NCBI GenBank assembly: GCA_963800865.1
Contig: CAWDCL010000004.1
Span: 3,162,001-3,226,000, forward strand
DNA: 64,000 nt
Reading direction: 5' to 3'
Source of the DNA: JALOKP01 sp963800865
Lineage (GTDB): Bacteria; Acidobacteriota; Polarisedimenticolia; J045
Positions 23,531 to 34,199 of this stretch are shown here, piece by piece (position 1 is the stretch's first letter; every line of letters begins with the position of its first letter). Made by a program: the position numbers and the translations under genes. The notes under the pieces were generated by a model. It was not told the DNA's origin, searched no databases, and worked only from the letters and a program-made list of their open reading frames with translations.

Positions 23531-23968
23531 TTACGCGGACTGGACCTCGATCTTCCGCGGCTTCGCTTCCTCGGCCTTGGGCAGGCTCACCGTCAGGATG
23601 CCGTCCCGGACCTCGGCCGCGATCCTCGAAACGTCGACCGTGGCCGGCAGCGCGAAGACGCGCCCGAAGCGGCCGAAGCTGCGCTCCGTGCGGAACGTCG
23701 ACGCCGCTTCGTACAGGGGGTTCGGCTTGCGCTCGCCGGAGAGCGTGAGGGTCCGGTTCTCGACCGAGACCTCGATGTCCTCGTTCCGGAAGCCCGGCAG
23801 GTCGGCCACCAGGAGCAGGGTGTCGCCCTTCTCGATGATGTCCACCGGCGGCACGAACGGACGGGCGCTTCCGGCTTCCGCGCCTTCGAACGCCTCGCGC
23901 ATCAGCTGTGCCACCTCGTCCTGGAAGGGGTTGATCGAACGAACAGGTTGCCATCTGACCAGCGTCAT
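23531..23968 (-). CDS. Hsp20/alpha-crystallin small heat-shock protein
   Basis: An ATP-independent holdase that binds unfolding proteins as large oligomers. About 145 residues. The alpha-crystallin domain is clear: PPVDIIEKGDTLLLVADLPG, NEDIEVSVENRTLTLSGERK, RSFGRFGRVFALPATVD and a C-terminal DGILTVSLPKAEEAKPRKI with the extended tail. Usual length for the family. The gap before it contains a TTGACA -35 hexamer, and a strong hairpin terminator follows, so it is probably a single-gene transcript. The neighbour lon fits a heat-stress cluster. No CIRCE-type inverted repeat was seen. Confidence 0.93.
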   Translation of the reverse strand: MTLVRWQPVRSINPFQDEVAQLMREAFEGAEAGSARPFVPPVDIIEKGDTLLLVADLPGFRNEDIEVSVENRTLTLSGERKPNPLYEAASTFRTERSFGRFGRVFALPATVDVSRIAAEVRDGILTVSLPKAEEAKPRKIEVQSA

Positions 23969-23997
23969 GGTTCTTTCCTCCTCAGCTTGCCGACCCG

Positions 23998-24026
23998 GAA
24001 TTAGGATCGGCCGCGGAGGCTGTCAA
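23998..24026 (-). promoter_or_regulatory. candidate sigma-70-type promoter for the Hsp20 gene
   Basis: A perfect -35 hexamer TTGACA lies at 24026-24021 on the minus strand. The hexamer 17 bases downstream is TAATTC; CCTAAT two bases closer is an alternative -10. It sits about 30 bases upstream of the Hsp20 start codon. The -10 element is weak. Confidence 0.4.
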
Positions 24027-24037
24027 GACGGGGCCGG

Positions 24038-26122
<2,085 letters not shown>

Positions 26123-26257
26123 CGGGTCACCTCAGGGCGTATCCGCAGCGGCCGGCCCGGCGGACCGTGTCGGCGGAACGCGTTGAAGGAAGGGCCGCCG
26201 GAAGTTAGCAGCGGGGTCCGGGAGCGTCAACGCAACGCGCTCCGCGCCGCGGCGAGC

Positions 26258-26460
26258 CCGAAAACAACAGCCCCCGCGGCTGAGGGCCGCGGGGGACGAT
26301 CGTTGAATCGGCGGAGGGTTGGAGGCTTCCGAATCCGGTCCGACGGGCCGTTCCCCACCCGTTGTCTGTGGACCCGTTCTCGGTTTCCCGGGCTCCAGCA
26401 AGTCTCTCCAGGGCCCCCCGGGTGCCAAGGCCGGAGATCACGATGACCTTCGGTCCTGGC
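26258..26460 (-). ncRNA. candidate orphan small RNA of about 200 nt
   Basis: A good promoter (TTGTGC, 17 bases, TACTAT) points to a start near 26460, and a strong hairpin followed by a T-rich stretch ends the unit near 26258. No plausible coding frame with a ribosome-binding site fills the interval. The RNA has several complementary GC blocks. Size and isolation would fit a 6S-like or other housekeeping sRNA, but SRP, RNase P and tmRNA signatures are absent and a 6S fold was not demonstrated. Which class it belongs to is open. Confidence 0.45.
26271..26295 (-). terminator. intrinsic terminator of the candidate small RNA
   Basis: A perfect ten-base stem (CCCCCGCGGC / GCCGCGGGGG) with a five-base loop, followed on the minus strand by CTGTTGTTTT. 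It lies about 150 bases upstream of the EF-G start, so it would stop transcription from the candidate sRNA promoter before EF-G. Confidence 0.7.
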
Positions 26461-26466
26461 GGCTAA

Positions 26467-26495
26467 ATAGTAAGCAATTCGGATGCCGTGCACAA
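26467..26495 (-). promoter_or_regulatory. sigma-70-type promoter of the candidate small RNA
   Basis: On the minus strand a -35 element TTGTGC at 26495-26490 is followed by exactly 17 bases and the -10 element TACTAT at 26472-26467, five of six matches to TATAAT. The local AT content is much higher than in the surrounding sequence. Confidence 0.6.
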
Positions 26496-26598
26496 GGCCT
26501 TCCAAACCGTTGCAGCAAGCGCCCTCGAGCCGAATGTCGATCGAGAAAACGCGCGAAAACCCGCATGAAGTGGGTAAGATCCCCCACCCCGGAAGGTC

Positions 26599-26632
26599 GA
26601 TTTCCACAGCTGTGGACGAACTGGTGGAAATC
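26599..26632. repeat. nested inverted repeats downstream of the molybdopterin oxidoreductase gene
   Basis: GATTTCCAC at 26599 is complementary to GTGGAAATC ending at 26632, and inside it lies a perfect 14-base palindrome TCCACAGCTGTGGA at 26603-26616. It follows the stop of the minus-strand gene by 15 bases. It could end that transcript or bind a protein; the arms resemble DnaA boxes only loosely. Confidence 0.4.
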
Positions 26633-26647
26633 CCCCGGTGAGCAGGG

Positions 26648-28462
26648 TCAGGCGGAGCCCGTGGGCCCCATCTCGACCAGCGCGACGGCCGCGCCGCCTC
26701 CGCCCGAGGGATCCGGATCGGGGAAGAGCCGGCCCATCTCGGCCGGTGGCTCGGCCCGGCCCGGGAGGATCGCGACCAGCCCGGACGGCTGGCGCGGGTC
26801 GCAGCGGACGGTGACCGCCAGCCGGGCCCGGTCGTTCCCCACCAGCGCCGTCGCTCCGTCGGCGAGGCCGCGCCGGGAGGCCGCCGCGGGCTCGACGAGC
26901 AGCGCGGGGGGGCCGCCGCCCTCGCCCGCGGGGGGATGGTCGTCGAGGCGGCCCACGATCAGCGCGAGCGGGAAGCGCTCGAAAAGGGTGGGCGTGGTGC
27001 GCGGGCCTTCCCCGCCCTCGCGCAGGACCGGGGCCGCTCCCGGACCCGGCGCCGCGGGAAGAGGCGCTACTCGCTCCCCGGCCTCGGCAACCCACGCCGC
27101 CGGCTCGGCCGGAAACCACCGCTCCGGCCACCCGAGCCGCCGCGCTGCCGCACGGATCACCGCCGCCGCAGGCAGCACGCCGCGCGGAAGCGGTCGTGCC
27201 GCCTCGCCGCGCCACGCGGCGCCGCCCAGCCCGACGATGTCCTCCTGCTCGAGATGGCCCGCCACCGGGAGGAAGATCGACGCCTCCTGCGCCAGCCCGC
27301 CCGGGTGCTGCCCCAGCACGACGGCCAGCCGGGCGGTGCGCGCGAAGCGCTCCAGCGCCCCCCATCCGCCGCGCCCGGCGAGTTGTTCGGCACCCTCGAC
27401 GATCAGCACGACCCCGCGCCCATCCTCCGGCAGCGACGGGGCGCCCCACGCGGGCTCGCCGGCCTCGTCGACCGGAGACGTCCCGAGCGGCATCGGCACG
27501 AGGGCGGCCGGGTCGGGCTCGAGCGGGGGGACGACCAGCCGGGCGCCCGCGGCGCGGGCCAGGGCCACGATCGCCGCCGCCGCCTCCGACGCCCCGCCGT
27601 GACGCGCCACGCCGCCGCCGACCACGATCACCGGCCGTTGCGACTCCGCCAGCCGGTCCGCAATGGATGCCAGTTCCGCCTCGCTCACCCGGGCCACGGG
27701 CGCCACCCGCGACGCCGGCCAGCGCTCGATCTCGCGGCGGGTCGCGTCGGAGACGCGGTGCGCGCGCCCGGTCGCGACCAGCCGCTGCACGAGCGCCAGC
27801 GCCACCGGGACGTCGGTCCCCGGCCAAGGGGCGAGCTGGGCCCACCCGGCGCCGGCCGCGGCCGCGGCGCAGGGGTCGACGAACAGGCGGGCGACGCCGC
27901 GCTCCGCCGCGCGCCGCCAGGCAAACCCGACGGCACGCGGGAGGCGGGAGGGATCGGCTCCCCAGGCGACGAGCAGGTCGGCCCCCTCGAGCGCCTCGGG
28001 CGGCGCCAGCTCGTCCGGCGCGAGCAGCGCCGCAAAGGCGCGGGCGGCCGCTGCGTGGGCTCCTGCAGCCCGCACGAAGCGCGTCCCGGGGACGAGATGC
28101 GCGACCCGCCGCGCCAGCGCGTGCGAGAGGCGCGGATGACGGGCGCCCGAGAGCCAGACCAGGCGGACGCGACCGGCCACGGCCTCGGACAGGGCCGCCG
28201 CCAGCCGGTCGTACGCCTCGTCCCAGCGCACCGCCGAGAAGCGCTCGCCCGCGCCGCGTGCGCGGACCAGCGGCGTCCCCGGTCGCGCCGGATCGGCCAG
28301 CGCGCGGGCTGCGGCGACGCAGTCGTCGCACGCGGGAAGCCCGTCGTCCCCTTCGAGCCCGAGCCAGCGCTCGCCGGCGCCGATCCAGGCCCGCGCGCGG
28401 CATCCGGCGCGGCAGGCCGGCGCCGGGAGGACCGGCAGGGAGCGGGGTCGGCTCGAGCTCAT
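26648..28462 (-). CDS. molybdopterin-oxidoreductase-like protein, probably degenerate
   Basis: About 604 residues. The fold of the formate dehydrogenase/DMSO reductase family is recognisable: FSAVRWDEAYDRLAAAL, LEGADLLVAWGADPSRLP, PVIVVGGGVARHG, LGQHPGGLAQEASIFLPVAGHLEQED and a C-terminal dinucleotide-binding barrel with ADGATALVGNDRARLAV. The N-terminal iron-sulphur motif is incomplete (CRAGC, then CDDC), and the segment that normally carries the molybdenum-binding Cys or Sec reads AGAHAAAARAF, with neither. It may therefore be cofactor-binding but non-redox, as NuoG-type paralogues are. It starts eight bases after the histidine kinase stop and so belongs to a response-regulator/kinase operon. 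Family call moderate; catalytic status doubtful. Confidence 0.65.
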   Translation of the reverse strand: MSSSRPRSLPVLPAPACRAGCRARAWIGAGERWLGLEGDDGLPACDDCVAAARALADPARPGTPLVRARGAGERFSAVRWDEAYDRLAAALSEAVAGRVRLVWLSGARHPRLSHALARRVAHLVPGTRFVRAAGAHAAAARAFAALLAPDELAPPEALEGADLLVAWGADPSRLPRAVGFAWRRAAERGVARLFVDPCAAAAAGAGWAQLAPWPGTDVPVALALVQRLVATGRAHRVSDATRREIERWPASRVAPVARVSEAELASIADRLAESQRPVIVVGGGVARHGGASEAAAAIVALARAAGARLVVPPLEPDPAALVPMPLGTSPVDEAGEPAWGAPSLPEDGRGVVLIVEGAEQLAGRGGWGALERFARTARLAVVLGQHPGGLAQEASIFLPVAGHLEQEDIVGLGGAAWRGEAARPLPRGVLPAAAVIRAAARRLGWPERWFPAEPAAWVAEAGERVAPLPAAPGPGAAPVLREGGEGPRTTPTLFERFPLALIVGRLDDHPPAGEGGGPPALLVEPAAASRRGLADGATALVGNDRARLAVTVRCDPRQPSGLVAILPGRAEPPAEMGRLFPDPDPSGGGGAAVALVEMGPTGSA

Positions 28463-28469
28463 CCTTCGC

Positions 28470-30062
28470 TCAGTGCGGCGCGTCGCCGGCCGGGAGCGCG
28501 ATCGAGGGGCCGCCATCCGCGTCCTCCGCATCCTCGTTCGCCGGGAAGAAGACGCGGAACGTCGTGCCGCGACCGGGCTGCGAGTCGACCTGCAGCCGAC
28601 CGCCGTGCTGCCGCACGAGCCCGTAGGTGACGAACAGCCCGAGCCCGGTCTTGGTGCGGTCGCCGCCGGTGAAGAACGGGTCGAAGATCTGCGGCAGGAG
28701 GTTCTCGGGGATCCCCGGCCCCGTGTCGCCGATGTCGATCTCGATCTCGCCCGCCGCCAGCAGGTAGCGCGTGCGGACCGTCAGCTGCCCGCCCTCGCGC
28801 ATCGCGTCGTGCGCGTTGAGGATCAGGTTGAGCAGGACCTGGTAGACGTGGCGCTCGACAGCCCGCACGCGGGGCAGTTCGGGCGCGAGATCGCGCTGCA
28901 CTCGCACGCCGCCGTGCCGCAGCGGCGTCTGGGCCAGGCCCAGCGCCTCCTCCAGCACGTGGTGCACGTCGACGGCCTGGAGCTGCTGGTCGCCGCCGCG
29001 GTGCAGGTCGAGCAGCGCGGCCACGATCTGTCGGATCCGCCGCACCCCTTCGCGCACGCGCTCGAAGGCGTCGCGCTCCGGGAAGTCCTCCGGCAGCGCC
29101 CCCTCGGTCAGCGCCAGGTGCAGCATGATCGCCTGCAGCGGGTTGTTGATCTCGTGCGCGACGCCGGCCGCGAGGCGTCCCGTCGCCACCAGCCGGTCGG
29201 CCTGCAGGAGCTGGCGCTGCAGCGCCAGCCGGCTGGTGACGTCCCGCAGCACCGCGTGCGCGCCGACCAGGCGCCCCCGCTCGTCGCGCACCGCGGCCGC
29301 ATTCACGATCGTCTCGATCGGCGAGCCGTCGCGGCGACGGACGGTCAGCTCGAGGTTCTCCACGCGGCCGGCTTCGACGAAGGCGGGGAGCGCGGCCCAC
29401 ATTCGGGGGCGCGCCTCGGGCACGAGGAGCGTCGGCACGCGGCGCCCGATCAGTTCCTCGTAGCGGTAGCCGGTCGCGCGCAGCGCGGTGCGGTTGACCT
29501 CCGCGATCCGGCCGCGCTCGTCGACGACGAGGTAGAGGTCGGGGCTGGCGTCGAACAGCTCGCGGTACTTGTCCTCGGACCGGGCCAGCTCGCGGGTGCG
29601 GGCGAGCAGGTCCGCCTGGAGGTCGGTCGCGCGCTGTTCCGCACGGGCCAACTCGACGGCGAGGGGCTCGAGCGGGAACGCGCTCAGCACGGCGCCGCCA
29701 CCGGGCCACGGGGCCGGTGCGATCGTCACCTCCCGCCCGGCCGTCCCGCCCGCGACGCGGACGGTGCGCCGCTCGCCCAGCTCGAGCACCGCGTCCAGTG
29801 CCGCGACGAGCGCGACCCGCCCGCCCCGGTCGCCCGCCAGGGCGCGCAGGAGATCGCGCAGCCGGGCCCGCCGTCCGGGGGCCGCGGGCGCGTCGAGCCT
29901 CGCTGCGCCGGCCAGTGCGAGCGGGGAGCCTCCGGCGTCGACGGCCGCGAACCACCACCCCAGCGCGTCGGCAGTCCGGACCGCGGCATCGAGCCCGCGC
30001 GCCGCCGCTCCGGCCGCGGGCGAGTCGAAGCCGGACCGGCCGTCAATCACCGAGGAGGTCAC
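28470..30062 (-). CDS. PAS-domain sensor histidine kinase
   Basis: About 530 residues with no membrane helix, so probably cytosolic. A poorly conserved N-terminal region of 150 residues, then a helical stretch and one PAS domain (LFDASPDLYLVVDERGRIAEV, ending VLRDVTSRLALQ), a HisKA domain with the phospho-acceptor His in AAGVAHEINNPLQAIM, and a HATPase domain (N box NLILNAHDA, G boxes DTGPGIPENLL and KTGLGLFVTYGL). The NtrB/hybrid style of H box is typical of soluble redox or metabolic sensors. The GTG start overlaps the response regulator stop by 20 bases, which indicates a cognate pair. The signal is unknown. Confidence 0.9.
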   Translation of the reverse strand: MTSSVIDGRSGFDSPAAGAAARGLDAAVRTADALGWWFAAVDAGGSPLALAGAARLDAPAAPGRRARLRDLLRALAGDRGGRVALVAALDAVLELGERRTVRVAGGTAGREVTIAPAPWPGGGAVLSAFPLEPLAVELARAEQRATDLQADLLARTRELARSEDKYRELFDASPDLYLVVDERGRIAEVNRTALRATGYRYEELIGRRVPTLLVPEARPRMWAALPAFVEAGRVENLELTVRRRDGSPIETIVNAAAVRDERGRLVGAHAVLRDVTSRLALQRQLLQADRLVATGRLAAGVAHEINNPLQAIMLHLALTEGALPEDFPERDAFERVREGVRRIRQIVAALLDLHRGGDQQLQAVDVHHVLEEALGLAQTPLRHGGVRVQRDLAPELPRVRAVERHVYQVLLNLILNAHDAMREGGQLTVRTRYLLAAGEIEIDIGDTGPGIPENLLPQIFDPFFTGGDRTKTGLGLFVTYGLVRQHGGRLQVDSQPGRGTTFRVFFPANEDAEDADGGPSIALPAGDAPH

Positions 30063-30444
30063 CGATGTGGGTGATCAGCGTCTCGACGTCCTGCGGCTTG
30101 GTCAGGAACAGGTCGGCCCCGGAGAGCAGCGAGCGCTCGCTGTTTCCCGCGCCCGAGTAGCCCGTGAGCACGACGATCTTCAGCCGCTCGACCCCGGCGA
30201 GCCGGCGCATCCGCTCGCAGACCTCCAGCCCGCCCATTCCCGGCATGACGAGGTCGAGGATGACGAGGTCCGGGCGGTGGCGTGCAAAGTGATAGCCGGC
30301 CTCGAAGGCGTCCGCGGCGGCCGCCACCTGGTAGCCGCCGCGCAGCGTGAGGGCGCGGGTCAGGCCGTTGCGAACATCGGCGTCGTCGTCGACAACGAGA
30401 ATGCGGCGCGGGCCCTGTGGCGTGCGCGCGAGGTCCATCATCAT
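30043..30444 (-). CDS. single-domain response regulator
   Basis: About 133 residues from the first of three consecutive ATG codons at 30444, with GGAAGG just upstream. A CheY-type receiver only: acidic pocket VVDDDADV, phospho-acceptor Asp in LVILDLVMPGMGG, Thr in VVLTGYSG and Lys in LFLTKPQDVE. There is no output domain, so signalling must pass to a partner protein or relay. The gene precedes and overlaps the PAS histidine kinase, which is its probable kinase. The assignment as receiver is secure. Confidence 0.9.
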   Translation of the reverse strand: MMMDLARTPQGPRRILVVDDDADVRNGLTRALTLRGGYQVAAAADAFEAGYHFARHRPDLVILDLVMPGMGGLEVCERMRRLAGVERLKIVVLTGYSGAGNSERSLLSGADLFLTKPQDVETLITHIGDLLGD

Positions 30445-30523
30445 GGGGCCTTCCCGACCCGTCCCCCCGGTATCGGCGAGAGGGATCGTACGTCGCTCCC
30501 GCCGATCGGCCAACCCTGGAAGG

Positions 30524-31314
30524 TCAGCGCGCGAATCCGGCCGTCGAACCGCCGTCCACGACGAAGACCGCTCCGGTGGCAAACGGGCACTTCGAGGAAA
30601 GCAGGAACTCGACCGCCGCGGCCACCTCCGCGGGCTCGGCGATCCGGCCCAACGGGTGGACGCGGGCCAGTTCCTCGGTCCGTTCCAGCGGATCGGTGCC
30701 GTCGCCGCGGTCGGCGAGCAGCATCGGCGTCGCGACGGCCCCCGGGCAGACCGCGTTGACGCGGATCCCGTCCGCGGCGTGGTCGAGCGCCATCGCGCGG
30801 GTCAGGTTGACGAGGCCGGCCTTCGCCGCGCAGTAGGCTGCGGCGTTCTTCATGGCGACCAGGCCGAGGTTGCTCGCGACGTGGACGATCGCCGGCGTGT
30901 CGCCGCGTCGCAGCAGGGGAAGCGCTGCGCGCGAAACCAGGTAGGGGCCGGTCAGGTTGACCTCCAGCACGTGGCGCCAGGCGTCGGGAGCGGTCGTCTC
31001 CACGCTCCCGAAGTGCGCGATGCCGGCGTTGTTGACCAGGCCGTCCAGCGCGCCCCACGCCGCCTCGATCGCCGCCGCCGCCGCCGCGACCGCCGGCTCG
31101 TCGGTCACGTCGCCGGGAATCGCCAGCGCCTCCGCACCGCACGCGCGGCACTGCGCCGCGGTCTCGTCGAGCGTGTCGGGATTCCGCCCGTAGAGGGCGA
31201 GCCGTGCGCCCGGGGCCGCCAGCGTCAGCGCGATCGCGCGCCCGATCCCCTGGCCCGCGCCCGTGACCAGGGTCCGCCGGCCGGCCGGAGCGTCGGGATG
31301 GGGGGGGGGATCAA
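30524..31314 (-). CDS. short-chain dehydrogenase/reductase (SDR), start uncertain
   Basis: A classical SDR with cofactor loop TLVTGAGQGIGRAIAL, NNAGIAHFG, catalytic Ser in HVASNLG and active-site YCAAKAGLV; RVNAVCPGAV and a C-terminal FATGAVFVVDGGS complete the fold. NAD(P)-dependent oxidation or reduction of an unknown alcohol or ketone. The open frame extends through the tRNA-Gly gene, which cannot be the true start. The likely signal is TTG at 31314 with GGAGG six bases upstream, but a run of ten G (C on the coding strand) directly after it puts TTG one base out of frame. A run of 11 or 8 would restore it. Function is clear only at family level. Confidence 0.75.
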
Positions 31315-31342
31315 GAGGAGCCTCCGGGTGCCGCCGGGATGG

Positions 31343-31415
<73 letters not shown>

Positions 31416-31493
31416 ACCGGGCGGTGCGACCCGAAGATCAAGCGAGCGCGCATTCTAGCACCCGCCCCCGGCCCGTCAACCAGGGGCTCCCGG

Positions 31494-32600
31494 TCAGAGC
31501 GGCTGCTCCCCCGTCGGCCCGTTCTCGTCGGCCAGCGCTTCCCGAGCCTGCCGCCAGAGCGTCAACAGGACGGCCAGAAAGACCGGACCGAGCACCAGGC
31601 CGATCAGGCCGAACGCCAGGAGCCCGCCGATGATCCCGAAGAAGACGAGGATGTAGGGGATGCGCGCCGCCCCGGAGATCAGGTACGGCCGCAGGAAGTT
31701 GTCGATCGTCGAGACCAGGGCGACTGCCCAGATCGCGATGAAGACCGCCTTGCCCCACGAGCCCGCGGCGATCAGGCCGAGCGCGACCGGGACCCAGATC
31801 AGCGCGACCCCGAACGGCAGGATCGCGGCCAGACCGGTCGCGGCCCCCAGCAGGACCGGCGCCCGCAGCCCCGCGATCCAGTAGCCCAGCATCGCGCACA
31901 GCCCCTGCGCCGCGGCGGTCACGACCCAGCCGTAGAAAACGGCGCCGACCGTGTCGCGCACGTGGGCGAGCAGCATCCGGCCGCGGCCGCCGGCGATCCG
32001 GTCGAGCAGGGCGCGCATCTCGTCGGCCGCGCGCTCGCCGTCGCGGTAGACGAAGAAGAGCGTGAAGACCGCCAGGAAGGCGTCGACCAGGTAGTGGAGC
32101 ACGTTCTTGCCCAGGTCGAGCGTCCGCTGGGTCGGCGCCAGCACCAGCTGCCGCAGCCAGTTGCGGCGCAGCTCGGAGTTGGTGACCTCCTTGGCCCAGG
32201 AGCGGACCGTCTCGTCGAGCGCCGGGACCTCCTTGATCCAGGCCGGCAGCTCCAGGGTGTCGGCCGTGACCCAGTCCTTGATCCGGACGATCTCCGGTTC
32301 CAGCTCGCGCACCATCGCGAGCCCGAGGAAGGTCGCGGGCGCGACGACGACGACCAGCAGCAGCAGCGTCATGGCCACCGCGGCCACGTCGTTCCAGCGA
32401 CCGAACAGCGGCCGCAGGCGGCGGTAGATCGGCCAGGTCGCGGTGCCGAGGACCAGCGCCCAGAGGATCGGGCGGGTAAACGGGGCGAGGACCTTGTAGG
32501 TGCCCCACAGCAGCAGGCCGAGCCCCAGCAGGCCGAGGGCGATGCGCACCGCCTCGGTGCCCTGGGGGAGCTTGTATCGCGCGCCGATCTCGCCGCTCAT
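31494..32600 (-). CDS. AI-2E family (PerM-like) transporter
   Basis: About 368 residues, with roughly seven hydrophobic helices in the family order: two pairs at the N-terminus, a central amphipathic region (LELPAWIKEVPALDETVRS) and four at the C-terminus. Signature parts include NVLHYLVDAFLAVFTLFFVYRDG, GAATGLAAILPFGVALIWVP, STIDNFLRPYLISGAARIP and FGIIGGLLAFGLIGLVLGPV. The family contains exporters of autoinducer-2 and sodium/proton-linked carriers; the substrate here is unknown. The ATG overlaps the dusB stop as ATGA, so it is translationally coupled to dusB. Confidence 0.88.
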   Translation of the reverse strand: MSGEIGARYKLPQGTEAVRIALGLLGLGLLLWGTYKVLAPFTRPILWALVLGTATWPIYRRLRPLFGRWNDVAAVAMTLLLLVVVVAPATFLGLAMVRELEPEIVRIKDWVTADTLELPAWIKEVPALDETVRSWAKEVTNSELRRNWLRQLVLAPTQRTLDLGKNVLHYLVDAFLAVFTLFFVYRDGERAADEMRALLDRIAGGRGRMLLAHVRDTVGAVFYGWVVTAAAQGLCAMLGYWIAGLRAPVLLGAATGLAAILPFGVALIWVPVALGLIAAGSWGKAVFIAIWAVALVSTIDNFLRPYLISGAARIPYILVFFGIIGGLLAFGLIGLVLGPVFLAVLLTLWRQAREALADENGPTGEQPL

Positions 32601-33608
32601 GAGGCTTCTTCCATCATCTCACCCCTCGCCAGCGCGTCGAAGTGCCCCTCGATCAGCTCGAGAAAGGCCTCCGGGGCGGGGATGCCGGCGATCGCCTGCC
32701 GGAGGCGCCGGCCGCCGGGGATTCCGTGGGTGTAGCGGCCGGTGAAGGTGCGCAGCTTCTGCATCGCGGCGCCGCGTTCCTCCTCGGCGATGATCCAGCG
32801 GTAGTGGGTGACGATCGCCTCGCGGCGCGCGGCGAGCGTCGTCTCCGGCACCGGCGCGCCGGCCAGCGCGGCCGCGGTCTTGCGGAAGATCCACGGGTCG
32901 GTCAGGACGCCCCGCCCGATCATCACCGCGTCGCAGGCAGTCTCGCGGAACAGCGCGAGCGCCTCCTCCGGGGTCGTCACGTCGCCATTGCCGATCACCG
33001 GGATCGCGACGGCCTGCTTGAGCCGCGCGATCGCCTCCCAGTCGGCGCGGCCGGTGTACATCTGCTTCGCCGTGCGGCCGTGGAGGGTGATGGCGTCGAC
33101 CCCCAGGTCCTGGCAGATCCGCCCCAGCTCGACGAAGTTGGCCGGCTCGGGGCCGCGCCCGGTGCCGATCCGGAACTTCACGGTCAGCGGGATCGTCAGC
33201 CGCGCGCGGCAGGCCGGCGATGATCGCCGCGGCGTGCTTCAGGTCGGCCATCAGGTTCGCGCCGGCGCAGCCGTTGAGGACCTTGTTCGCGGGACAGCCC
33301 ATGTTGATGTCGCAGACGTCGGGCGCGAGCTCTTCCACGCGCGCCGCGCACTCGGCCATCCGCGCCGGGTCCTTGCCGTAGATCTGGATCGCCAGCGGCC
33401 GCTCCTCGTCCGAGAAGCGCAGCTTCGCCAGCGCGCCGCGGTGGCCGCGCACGACCTCCTCGGACGAGATGAACTCCATCGAGACCAGGCCGACGCCGCC
33501 GATCCGCCGAACCAGCAGGCGGAAGTGGCGGTCGCAGAGGCCGGCCATCGGGGCCAGCACCAGCGGCGGGTCGATCGTCCGCCGCCCCAACGCCAGCGGC
33601 GGGATCAC
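32597..33608 (-). CDS. dusB: DusB-type tRNA-dihydrouridine synthase, one frame change
   Basis: An FMN enzyme that reduces uridine in tRNA D-loops. The N-terminal half has VLAPMAGLCDRHFRLL, SMEFISSEEVV and DINMGCPANKV with the catalytic Cys; the C-terminal half has LGVDAITLHGRTAKQMY, IPVIGNGDVTTPEEAL, DAVMIGRGVLTDPWIF and a helical end. The halves are in different frames. The join is near 33210, where AAIIAGLPR must continue as ARLTIPLTVKFRIGTG; a one-base indel explains it. Read across, about 337 residues result, the normal length. The GTG start overlaps the Nudix gene stop. The family call is secure; whether the gene is intact in the organism is uncertain. Confidence 0.85.
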
Positions 33609-34186
33609 GGCGCGGGATCCCCGGAGAGCGGGCCGGCCCCCGGCGGCGGCTTCAGGATCCCGAGGAACCCGAAGGCCAGCACGACCAGGCTGTGGCGGAT
33701 CGCGCCGTCCTCGACGAGCCGCGGGATCTCGGCCAGCGGCCGGGTCTCGACCTCGATGCTCTCGAAGGGGTCGGGCTCCGGCTCGCCGACGCGGCGGCAG
33801 CCGAGCGCCAGGAACGACACGCAGGCGTTGGACTGGATCGCCGGGTTGGGCCAGACCGAGCCGAGCCGGACGATCCGCTCGGCCGCGTAGCCGGTCTCCT
33901 CGCGCAGCTCGCGCGCGGCCGCGGCGGCGGCGTCCTCGCCGGCGTCGACCATTCCGCCGGGGATCTCGAGCGTCACCTCGCGGACGCCGTGGCGGTACTG
34001 CCGGATCAGCACCACCTCCCCTTCGGGCGTGAGCGGGATCACGTTGATCCAGTCGGGCCCCTCGAGCACCACGAACGGGCGCTCGACGCCGCTCGGCTCG
34101 AAGCGGTAGTGGTCGTTGACGACGCGGAAGATCCGCTGGTCGCTGACCGGCGCGCGGCGCAGGAAGGTCCAGTGGCGGCGGGGCAC
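33605..34186 (-). CDS. Nudix hydrolase, ADP-ribose pyrophosphatase-like
   Basis: About 193 residues. The Nudix box is complete: the GG of EIPGGMVDAGE and then ARELREETGY supply the metal-binding Glu residues. VIPLTPEGEVVLIRQYRHG before it and LGSVWPNPAIQSNACVSFLAL after it are typical of ADP-ribose/NudF-type members. The likely role is cleavage of ADP-ribose or related nucleotide sugars. The stop overlaps dusB, and the M50 gene lies 13 bases upstream, so these genes form one minus-strand operon. The substrate within the ADP-sugar class is inferred. Confidence 0.88.
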   Translation of the reverse strand: MPRRHWTFLRRAPVSDQRIFRVVNDHYRFEPSGVERPFVVLEGPDWINVIPLTPEGEVVLIRQYRHGVREVTLEIPGGMVDAGEDAAAAAARELREETGYAAERIVRLGSVWPNPAIQSNACVSFLALGCRRVGEPEPDPFESIEVETRPLAEIPRLVEDGAIRHSLVVLAFGFLGILKPPPGAGPLSGDPAP

Positions 34187-34199
34187 GGGCGGCTCGCGA

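Noticed and set aside
26258..26460. 6S RNA, SRP RNA, RNase P RNA or tmRNA
   Set aside because: No class-specific conserved segment was recognised; kept as an unclassified small-RNA candidate.
26648..28462. Selenocysteine-containing formate dehydrogenase
   Set aside because: No in-frame UGA occurs and neither Cys nor Sec is present at the expected metal-ligand position.
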